Source: UBA6624 sp964343345 [NCBI: uncultured bacterium] (GTDB lineage Bacteria > UBP7 > UBA6624). Taken from it: 5,244 nt of DNA. How positions within the stretch are numbered: position 1 is the first letter of the stretch; each line of letters begins with the position of its first letter. A model generated the notes under the pieces. It ran no database searches, was not told the origin of the DNA, and saw only the letters and a program-made list of their open reading frames with translations. The DNA lies in assembly GCA_964343345.1 (NCBI GenBank), contig CAYFJE010000071.1, positions 1-5,244 of the forward strand, given 5' to 3'. Position numbers and translations under genes: made by a program. Positions 1 through 5,110 of this stretch are shown here, piece by piece.

Positions 1-885
1 AGCTCCACATGCTATCGTTATAAATAAGAATGGGAACATTGACGGAGCTCCTTCAACAATTGGCTGTATCGCAGGGGCGACCATTTGAAATTTCTCTTGA
101 CCAAAAAATAAACCTAGAGTGATTGCTCCTAAAAATACATAAAGTTTGTAAGAGTTTAAATAATCTCTTGGAGTTAGCAAAAGCCAAACAGGCAAAACAC
201 TTGCAAGCATTGCATAGATTAGCAATATTGTTATCCATTGTTCTGATGTCCCCCATTCAACAGGATTTTGAATCCCAATCAGTATCAATCCAAGATTTAA
301 TGCAACCCCGATAATAGAAGCAGGAACAAGTGGAACTCCTAGTTTTTTCAGGGATATTCCAAAAATCATTGCAACAGCCATGAGACCAAAAACAGGAATT
401 ATGACTTCATGAAATTTACCAAAAAGTCCTGCAATCAATATTGCAAAGACCCCCATAGCTAAAGCAAGAAGAAAAAAGATGATAATTAAAAAAAGGTTTT
501 TTGCTTTTTTTCCTATAATTTCTTCAGTAATATCACCGATACCTCTTCCCTGATGATTTAAGCTTGTTGCCAGTGATCCAAAATCATGAACACCGCCAAT
601 AAAAATCGAACCAAGAACTACCCAAAGAAGAGCTGGGACCCAACCCCAAATTACAGCAATTGCAGGACCTACAATTGGGCCTAAGCCAGCAATGCTTGCA
701 AATTGGTGTCCAAATAAAATCCATTTGTTTGTTGGGACATATTCAACTCCATCCTCTTTTTCGACAGCAGGAGTTTTCTTATCATCTTTAATTTGGAATA
801 TTTTTTCTCTCAAGAAGGTGCCATAAAATCGATAAGAAAAAAATAAGAGCAAAAAAGAAATAATCGCAATTATTGAAGCATTCAT
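1..885 (-). CDS. cstA: CstA-family carbon starvation / peptide or pyruvate transporter, N-terminal 295 residues (3' end outside window)
   Basis: I read this open frame by reverse translation; it stays open from the ATG at 885 to the left edge (295 codons). The product is a polytopic inner-membrane protein. Hydrophobic segments lie near residues 4-18, 66-99, 131-155, 161-179, 184-205, 217-237 and 250-262. CstA-family hallmarks are YVPTNKW (49-55), FGHQFASIAG (58-67), GPIVGPAIAVIWGW (69-82), GGVHDFGSL (97-105), RGIGDITEE (114-122) and PRDYLN (239-244). Family members import peptides or pyruvate (E. coli CstA, BtsT); the substrate here is unknown. The N-terminus resembles the shorter CstA forms, but full length cannot be judged. 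The start overlaps the aminotransferase stop as ATGA and has a strong Shine-Dalgarno, so translation is probably coupled. Family assignment is very secure; the cellular role is inferred. Confidence 0.95.
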   Translation of the reverse strand, partial: MNASIIAIISFLLLFFSYRFYGTFLREKIFQIKDDKKTPAVEKEDGVEYVPTNKWILFGHQFASIAGLGPIVGPAIAVIWGWVPALLWVVLGSIFIGGVHDFGSLATSLNHQGRGIGDITEEIIGKKAKNLFLIIIFFLLALAMGVFAILIAGLFGKFHEVIIPVFGLMAVAMIFGISLKKLGVPLVPASIIGVALNLGLILIGIQNPVEWGTSEQWITILLIYAMLASVLPVWLLLTPRDYLNSYKLYVFLGAITLGLFFGQEKFQMVAPAIQPIVEGAPSMFPFLFITIACGA

Positions 886-2009
886 AAAGAAATCTCCTTA
901 ATTGATTCAAGCATGATTTCAACAACTTGTTTTTGCTTATCTGATGTTATTTCTGGCCATATAGGGAGAGAAAGCACTTCCTTTGATAGTTTTTCTGAAA
1001 TTGGGCAACTTGGGAACCTGTTTCCAAAAACAGGCAGCTTGTTTGCAGGTATTGGATAATAAACCATACTAATTACCCCTTTTTCATGCATTTTTTCTTT
1101 TAATTTGTCGCGATTAATGTTTAAAACTCTCACTGTATATTGATGAAAAATATGACCACATGTTATTTCAGGGGTAATAATATCTTTATAATCATTCAAA
1201 AGTTTATCGTATCTTTTAGCTGCTTCTCTTCTTTGCATATTCCAGTCTGAGATGTGTTTTAATTTCACTCTTAGAATTGCTGCCTGAATTGCATCAAGCC
1301 TGCTGTTATAACCAAGAAGTTCATTGTTATAGCGAGATTTTTCACCATGTTGACGAAGCATTTTTGATTTCTCAGCAATATGAGCATGATTTGTTGTCAA
1401 AAGGCCTCCATCCCCAAAAGCGGATAGGTTTTTAGTTGGGTAAAATGAAAAACAGCCAATATCTCCAAGTCCTCCTGCTGGAGGAAAACCAGCTCCAAAA
1501 GCCTGACAAGCATCTTCGATAATTGGAATTTTTTTTGCTATATTCTTCAATTCAGACATGTCTGGTTTTCCATCTTTTGATCCAGCGATCCGTCCATAAA
1601 GATGAACAGGCATAATTGCTTTTGTTTTTTCGTTGATCAATTTTTCAACTTCATTTATGTCAATATTGAAAGAATGTTCTTCTATGTCTGCAAAAACTGG
1701 AGTTGCTCCAACAAGGCATATTGCTTCAGCTGTTGCAAAAAAGGTGAATGGGCTTGTTATCACCTCATCTCCTTTTCCTACCCCTAAAGCCCTTAAAGCT
1801 ATTACAAGTGCATCTGTTCCTGAATTAAGCCCTACGGCATGTTTTACTTCAAGGTATTCCGCTGCTTCTTGTTCAAAAGAATCAACTTCTTTTCCAAGAA
1901 TAAAATTTCCTGTATCGAGAATTTTTGCTATTGCATTATCAATATCATTCCGGATATTCGCGGTTTGTTCTTTCAGGTCTATTGGCGGGATGAATGATTT
2001 TTTAGACAT
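882..2009 (-). CDS. DegT/DnrJ/EryC1 family PLP-dependent nucleotide-sugar aminotransferase (WbpE-like)
   Basis: The 375-residue protein has the usual length for sugar aminotransferases of PLP fold type I. It transfers an amino group, normally from glutamate, to a keto-sugar nucleotide in the cytoplasm. Visible motifs are NSGTDAL (62-68, cofactor phosphate site), GDEVITSPFTFFAT (80-93), PVHLYG (134-139), EDACQAFGA (165-173, with D166 for the PLP ring nitrogen) and SFYPTKNL (188-195), where K193 is the expected Schiff-base lysine, followed by GDGG (199-202). NSRLD and the C-terminal YYPIP are also family features. The overall pattern resembles WbpE, which aminates UDP-3-keto-GlcNAcA, but sequence alone does not settle the substrate. 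Residues about 143-149 (GSKDGKP) look like a small insertion. ATG at 2009 is preceded by AGGATG (2020-2015). The gene is 16 bp after the epimerase, which supports a joint role in an acetamido sugar for surface glycan. Confidence 0.93.
   Translation of the reverse strand: MSKKSFIPPIDLKEQTANIRNDIDNAIAKILDTGNFILGKEVDSFEQEAAEYLEVKHAVGLNSGTDALVIALRALGVGKGDEVITSPFTFFATAEAICLVGATPVFADIEEHSFNIDINEVEKLINEKTKAIMPVHLYGRIAGSKDGKPDMSELKNIAKKIPIIEDACQAFGAGFPPAGGLGDIGCFSFYPTKNLSAFGDGGLLTTNHAHIAEKSKMLRQHGEKSRYNNELLGYNSRLDAIQAAILRVKLKHISDWNMQRREAAKRYDKLLNDYKDIITPEITCGHIFHQYTVRVLNINRDKLKEKMHEKGVISMVYYPIPANKLPVFGNRFPSCPISEKLSKEVLSLPIWPEITSDKQKQVVEIMLESIKEISL
892..899 (-). promoter_or_regulatory. Shine-Dalgarno site of the cstA-family gene
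   Basis: On the minus strand AAGGAGAT lies six bases upstream of the ATG at 885, near-consensus for the 16S rRNA anti-SD. It sits inside the last codons of the aminotransferase gene (the AAG GAG of its C-terminal IKEISL). It fixes the cstA start and suggests the downstream gene can be translated strongly from the shared message. Confidence 0.75.
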
Positions 2010-2025
2010 GTTTTCATCCTAATAT

Positions 2026-3162
2026 TTATTTTTTGGCTTTATATTCCGGATTTATGTTTTTATGGATTTGTTTAAGTCCGCAGAATTTATGGACGATGTT
2101 CGATATTCTTTTCGAAGCATCACCATCCCCATAAGGGTTCTTTTCGAAGTTGATTTTTTGGTTTTGTATTTTCTGAAAGAAGGAATCAAGATTTTTCTTA
2201 AAATTTTCAGAGTTTCTTCCTAATAGAATTGATATTTTTTCATCAAGGCTTTCCTGTCTTTCTGTAAGGTCCCTTGCAACGGCTAAAGGAATATTCAGTA
2301 TTGCTGCTTCTTCCTGTATCCCTCCTGAATCAGAAATAACAAACATTGACTTTTTCATTATTTCTAACAAATTTTTGTAGCTAGTTTGTTCAATTATTTT
2401 GATATTTCCAATTGGTTCCAAAACAGGCTCAACAAGAGATCTTATTTTTGGGTTAAGGTGAAGAGGGAAAATAAATTCTAGGTTTTTTTGAGAATTTGCA
2501 AATCTAGCTATTTTTTCTAATATTCTTGGAAGATAGGGGATGCTATCTTGTCTGTGAAGTGTAACTAGGACTTTGTTGTTTTGAAGGTAATTTTTACATT
2601 TCTCAAAACCCATATGATTTACAGAATCAACAATAGTGTTTCCTGTAACAAACACTTTATTATCTGGGATTTTTTCAGCCAAAAGGTTTGTTTTTGCTTT
2701 TTCTGTTGGGGCAAAGTTTAAGGTTGTCATTTGAGCTATCAATTTCCTATTTATTTCTTCAGGAAAAGGTTCATCTTCAGAATGAGTTCTTAGTCCCGCT
2801 TCTATATGTCCTAATGGTATTTTCAGATAATTACTAACTATTGCTCCAGCTAGTGCGGAAACGGTATCTCCTTGTACAAAAAGAAAATCTGGTTTTGTTT
2901 TCTTAAGTTCCAATTCAATTTTAGGGATTGCTTCAAAAAGGAATCCAGTCCATGTTTGATTTTTTTTCATAAGTTTTAAATCAATGTCAGTTTTGATCTT
3001 AAAAACTTCAAGATTTTTATTTAATTGTTCTTTATGCTGTCCCGTAGAGATCAGGGTTATTTGGTGGCGGCTTTCTTCGATAAAATTTTGATAAACTGGA
3101 AAGATTTTGATTAATTCAGGCCTTGTTCCAATCAAGAATGCTAAATTTAAATTATTCTTCAT
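2026..3162 (-). CDS. wecB: UDP-N-acetylglucosamine 2-epimerase family protein (WecB/WbpI-like)
   Basis: The 378-residue length is normal for hydrolysing/non-hydrolysing UDP-GlcNAc 2-epimerases with a GT-B fold, which interconvert gluco and manno forms of UDP-acetamido sugars in the cytoplasm. Motifs in order are GTRPE (12-16), STGQH (39-43), QGDT (97-100), HIEAGLRT (119-126), PFPEEINR (132-139), TGNTIVD (173-179), LHR (202-204) and SDSGGIQEEA (277-286). The likely catalytic acids D99, E121 and E135, and H203, are present. The usual HRREN is HRQDS, TERPE is TERQE, and the Arg expected after the MK(D) segment near 65-68 is Asn68. These changes touch the region of the allosteric UDP-GlcNAc site of WecB/MnaA and fit a WbpI-like enzyme acting on a diacetamido-uronic acid; this is inference. 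AGGA at 3174-3171 precedes ATG 3162 by eight bases. It is first in the unit with the aminotransferase. Confidence 0.93.
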   Translation of the reverse strand: MKNNLNLAFLIGTRPELIKIFPVYQNFIEESRHQITLISTGQHKEQLNKNLEVFKIKTDIDLKLMKKNQTWTGFLFEAIPKIELELKKTKPDFLFVQGDTVSALAGAIVSNYLKIPLGHIEAGLRTHSEDEPFPEEINRKLIAQMTTLNFAPTEKAKTNLLAEKIPDNKVFVTGNTIVDSVNHMGFEKCKNYLQNNKVLVTLHRQDSIPYLPRILEKIARFANSQKNLEFIFPLHLNPKIRSLVEPVLEPIGNIKIIEQTSYKNLLEIMKKSMFVISDSGGIQEEAAILNIPLAVARDLTERQESLDEKISILLGRNSENFKKNLDSFFQKIQNQKINFEKNPYGDGDASKRISNIVHKFCGLKQIHKNINPEYKAKK

Positions 3163-3173
3163 TAATCTAATCC

Positions 3174-3179
3174 TAGAAT
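3174..3179 (+). promoter_or_regulatory. Possible -10 element for the FmdB-like gene
   Basis: TAGAAT (5 of 6 to TATAAT) ends seven bases before the ATG at 3187. Transcription would then begin at or next to the start codon, and no Shine-Dalgarno is seen in the gap, which fits a leaderless message. The -35 region is weak. The element overlaps the minus-strand Shine-Dalgarno region of the epimerase gene. Confidence 0.3.
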
Positions 3180-3186
3180 TTATTAC

Positions 3187-3456
3187 ATGAATCCTTTATA
3201 CAAATATGTCTCCATTTCCGGAAAAGGGTGTAATCATTGTGAAAAAGAGGGTTTTGAAGTCATACAGTCAATCAAAGATGAGGTTTTTCAAAAATGTCCA
3301 AAATGCGGGGGAGGAGTGAAGAAGGTTTTTGGAAGGCAGGCAAGAAAGTATGTTACCGAGAGAAGAATGAATTACTCGCAAAGCAATCAAGATCTCAGGA
3401 GGCTTGGTTTAAAGAAGTATAAAAAAACATCAAAAGGCTATAAAAGAGAAGCCTAA
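3187..3456 (+). CDS. FmdB-family zinc-ribbon protein
   Basis: This is an 89-residue basic protein. The N-terminal half is the FmdB-type zinc ribbon: an aromatic LYKYV start (4-8), CNHC (C15, C18), FEVIQSIKDE (23-32), then CPKCGG (C37, C40) and VKKVFG. The four cysteines form two CxxC knuckles expected to bind one zinc. The C-terminal part contains DLRRLGLKKYKKTSKGY (69-85), which resembles the tail of one FmdB subgroup, from memory. The family was first named as a putative regulator in methylotrophs, but no general function is established; nucleic-acid binding is plausible from the fold and charge. It is a lone plus-strand gene, 24 bp from the divergent epimerase gene and overlapping the folK stop by four bases. 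No Shine-Dalgarno precedes ATG 3187. Confidence 0.85.
   Translation: MNPLYKYVSISGKGCNHCEKEGFEVIQSIKDEVFQKCPKCGGGVKKVFGRQARKYVTERRMNYSQSNQDLRRLGLKKYKKTSKGYKREA
3195..3200 (-). promoter_or_regulatory. Possible -10 element for the wecB-degT-cstA unit
   Basis: TATAAA is read on the minus strand inside the first codons of the divergent zinc-ribbon gene. It would place the transcript start near 3188, giving a leader of about 25 bases that contains the AGGA ribosome site before the epimerase ATG. No convincing -35 is seen (TTCCGG at a 17-base spacing). Chance occurrence is quite possible in AT-rich DNA. Confidence 0.3.
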
Positions 3457-3461
3457 TTTTT
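3435..3461 (+). terminator. Weak hairpin plus U-tract at the convergent fmdB/folK junction
   Basis: AGGCT (3435-3439) can pair with AGCCT (3450-3454) around a ten-base loop, followed by TAA and a run of five T (3457-3461). On the minus strand the same stem is followed by TTTTG, ATG and a run of seven T, so it could act in both directions. The stem is only five pairs and includes both stop codons, so terminator function is a modest inference. Confidence 0.35.
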
Positions 3462-3911
3462 GTAAATTCCAAGTATTGATGGATGTTTTCTTAGTCTTAT
3501 TGCTAGTTGTTTAAAGTTTTCATTTTCAGGGCCTTTAATATCACCGCAGACATCAGCTATTGGGAGAATTCCGTAAGGTCGTTTTAAACCAGGGTTTTCA
3601 AGCCATGTTCCATCAAACCAAACAATATCTAAATCCAATGTTCTTGGCTCATTCGGGTTTCTAGATTTTTCTCTTCCTGATTTTTTTTCAATTTTTTTTA
3701 GAAGGATTTTCCAGTCACTCAAAGAGGTTTTTGCTGAGATCTTGATTGCTCTGTTGATAAAGTCAGGAGACCCTTTAGAACCTTCTGCTTTGGTCCTCCA
3801 GGACTTTCCTGTTTTTTCAATGTGAGAATATTGTTTCAATATGTCTATTGTTTTTTCGGCCCAGTATTCCGGATCTACATTAGTGCCAAGCAGGATTATC
3901 AGCGAAGGCAT
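3453..3911 (-). CDS. folK: 2-amino-4-hydroxy-6-hydroxymethyldihydropteridine diphosphokinase (HPPK), divergent
   Basis: HPPK moves pyrophosphate from ATP to 6-hydroxymethyl-7,8-dihydropterin, the step before dihydropteroate synthase in folate synthesis. I chose the ATG at 3911 (152 residues): it forms TAATG with the folB stop and puts the LLGTN strand at the N-terminus as in the family. A longer frame from a TTG at 3941 would add ten unusual residues. Family features are LGTN (8-11), PDFINRA (49-55; N53), E75, GR (79-80), and PRTLDLDI (89-96), with the two magnesium-binding aspartates D93 and D95. E. coli HPPK follows this with a VPHYDMKNRGF region containing H115 and R121; here it is NPGLKRPYG (106-114), so R111 may remain but the histidine is missing and the loop is short. 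The gene is last in the folate unit and ends tail-to-tail with the zinc-ribbon gene. Confidence 0.9.
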   Translation of the reverse strand: MPSLIILLGTNVDPEYWAEKTIDILKQYSHIEKTGKSWRTKAEGSKGSPDFINRAIKISAKTSLSDWKILLKKIEKKSGREKSRNPNEPRTLDLDIVWFDGTWLENPGLKRPYGILPIADVCGDIKGPENENFKQLAIRLRKHPSILGIYKN

Positions 3912-4264
3912 TAGGGTCTTGTTATCTGAACACTGACACAATCAGACCATCTCAATGCACCCATTTTCATAACCGTTACTGTTGTTTTCGATATTTTTGG
4001 ATTTTCCAAAATCGTTCTACAAACTAGTGAAGCTAATTTTTCTATTGTGCTTATATTTGAGATTTCTTGTAGTTTTAAAATTTTCTTATTTACTGTTTTG
4101 TAATCAACTGTATCTTCAATTTTATCTGATTCTCCAACTTTGGATAAATCGCATTCAAATTCGTAATCAACCAATATTTCCTGTTTATCTTTTCTTTCCC
4201 AGTCCTCTATTCCAATTATCATTCTGAGAGAGACTCCGCTGACGCAAATTTTATCTTTATTCAT
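3911..4264 (-). CDS. folB: Dihydroneopterin aldolase family protein
   Basis: FolB cleaves dihydroneopterin to 6-hydroxymethyl-dihydropterin and glycolaldehyde, making the substrate of the neighbouring FolK. The related FolX is an epimerase, so FolX-type activity is an alternative. I chose ATG 4264 (117 residues, normal length). A TTG at 4288 would add eight residues with no family match. Features are the short KICVSGVSL strand, GIEDWERKDKQ (18-28; E23 aligns with the pterin-contacting region), DTVDYKTV (51-58; Y55), STIEKLA (72-78; E75, pterin anchor), and MKMGALR (99-105), where K100 matches the catalytic lysine, then a closing VQITR strand. The start overlaps the SDR stop by eight bases, and the stop shares one base with the folK ATG, so translation of all three is probably coupled. 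No clear Shine-Dalgarno is seen. Confidence 0.92.
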   Translation of the reverse strand: MNKDKICVSGVSLRMIIGIEDWERKDKQEILVDYEFECDLSKVGESDKIEDTVDYKTVNKKILKLQEISNISTIEKLASLVCRTILENPKISKTTVTVMKMGALRWSDCVSVQITRP

Positions 4265-4958
4265 CGTGATTTTGAATTCTACATCCAACAGGAATTTTGA
4301 TCTTGTCGTTTTCAGAATTGATGATTCTGATTACTGCAGCATTAATTTCTTCAAGTGTTCCAGCTTTCTTTTCTGGAGATTTTTTAACCTGGTTTTCAAA
4401 ATCTTCTAAAGTCCCAGATTTTGGAGGGAGTATAGGGCCCATTACAACTAGTCCAGTTTTTACATTCTCATAAGTATTAGAAACAATATCAAGAAAAGAA
4501 ACCAACCCAGATTCGCTAACTGTATATGCCAAATGTTGTTTGCCAGGTTTTAGTGCTCTTCTATCCACCATCCCTATAATTGTTTTTTTCTTCTTTTTAC
4601 AATTTTTCAAAAACATTTTTGTTAAAAGAAATGGAGCTGTTAAATTTATTTTCACATGGGCCTCCCAGTTTTTCAATGTAGTGTTTTCTAGGTTGCCATT
4701 CTGAAAATAGCTTGCATTATGAATCAAGACATCAACATTCTCAAAACGATCTTCAAGATCTTCTAAAATTTTTTTTATTGAGTCAGTTTTTGAAAAATCA
4801 CAAAAAATTGTTTCAACATTTGCTTCTTTTGAAAGCTTATTCGCTTCCTTTTTACTTTTGTTGTAATGAATTATTACATTCATTCCCAATGAAGATAACT
4901 TTCTTGCAATACTTGCTCCAATCCTTGTTGCAGCTCCTGTAATTAAAATTCTTTTCAA
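4257..4958 (-). CDS. FolM/PTR1-like short-chain dehydrogenase/reductase (pteridine reductase type) with altered catalytic lysine
   Basis: This is a 233-residue Rossmann-fold SDR, normal for the family. TGAATRIG (7-14) is the NADP-binding glycine motif in the form seen in FolM and PTR1, followed by HYN (31-33), CDFS (53-56), HNAS (80-83) and N105. D132 replaces the usual SDR serine, as in PTR1 (D181 in Leishmania), and Y145 is 13 residues later, as in PTR1. The family reduces dihydropterins or dihydrofolate with NADPH, which fits the downstream folB and folK. The catalytic lysine expected at 149 is glutamate (YTVSE, codon GAA), which is unusual and may reduce or change activity. The start is TTG 4958: an in-frame TAG lies nine bases upstream, no ATG is available and the nucleotide motif begins at once. 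No Shine-Dalgarno is seen. It begins 14 bp after the tRNA-Ser. Confidence 0.9.
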   Translation of the reverse strand: MKRILITGAATRIGASIARKLSSLGMNVIIHYNKSKKEANKLSKEANVETIFCDFSKTDSIKKILEDLEDRFENVDVLIHNASYFQNGNLENTTLKNWEAHVKINLTAPFLLTKMFLKNCKKKKKTIIGMVDRRALKPGKQHLAYTVSESGLVSFLDIVSNTYENVKTGLVVMGPILPPKSGTLEDFENQVKKSPEKKAGTLEEINAAVIRIINSENDKIKIPVGCRIQNHDE

Positions 4959-4972
4959 TATTTTCTAAACAA

Positions 4973-5065
4973 TGGCGGAGAGTGTGGGATTCGAACCCAC
5001 GATACAGGTCATCCCCGCATACACGCTTTCCAAGCGTGCGCCTTCGTCCACTCGGCCAACTCTCC
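4973..5065 (-). tRNA. tRNA-Ser (anticodon GGA), CCA encoded
   Basis: A complete class II tRNA can be folded by eye. The acceptor stem is GGAGAGU with ACUCUCC, G at the discriminator position and an encoded CCA. The D arm carries GGCCGAGUGG. The anticodon stem CACGC/GCGUG holds the loop UUGGAAA with GGA at 5031-5029. A long variable arm, typical of Ser, can pair AUGCGGG with CCUGUAU. The T arm is GUGGG/CCCAC with loop UUCGAAU. It reads UCC and UCU codons. A TAGAAT at 5089-5084, 18 bases upstream, may be its -10, with no clear -35. It is 14 bp ahead of the SDR gene, so the folate genes probably share its transcript. Confidence 0.97.
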
Positions 5066-5074
5066 TTAGTTGTT

Positions 5075-5102
5075 TTGAAAAAAATTCTAACTCTTATACA
5101 AT
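5075..5102 (+). promoter_or_regulatory. Candidate sigma-70-type promoter for the ferredoxin gene
   Basis: TTGAAA (5075-5080, 5 of 6 to TTGACA) and TACAAT (5097-5102, 5 of 6 to TATAAT) are separated by 16 bases. The -10 ends eight bases before the ATG at 5111, so transcription would start at or just before the start codon. It lies in the 45-base gap between the divergent tRNA-Ser and the ferredoxin. AT richness makes chance matches likely, but both boxes and the spacing agree. Confidence 0.45.
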
Positions 5103-5110
5103 ATGTTCTT

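Noticed and set aside
53-314. Short frames on both strands within 53-314
   Set aside because: They overlap the CstA-family frame, which is strongly supported by motifs and runs unbroken through this stretch.
1602-2022. Plus-strand frames of 61 and 129 codons opposite the aminotransferase
   Set aside because: They are antisense to a gene with clear family motifs and show no recognisable domain or start site.
3912-3941. TTG start for folK at 3941
   Set aside because: It would add ten residues (MCQCSDNKTL) not seen in HPPK and overlap folB by 31 bp. The ATG at 3911 gives a TAATG junction.
4265-4288. TTG start for folB at 4288
   Set aside because: The eight extra residues have no family match; ATG 4264 gives the usual FolB N-terminus.
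4575-4605. A-run in the SDR gene as a programmed -1 frameshift site
   Set aside because: The A AAA AAC string is out of phase for the XXY YYZ rule (codons are AAA AAA ACA), and the protein continues normally with family motifs.
3982-4942. Plus-strand frames at 3982-4227 and 4712-4942
   Set aside because: They are antisense to folB and the SDR, with low-complexity Leu/Phe content that reflects AT-rich lysine codons on the other strand.
4973-5065. tRNA-Ser as an integration site
   Set aside because: No repeat of the tRNA 3' end, integrase or phage gene is visible in the window.
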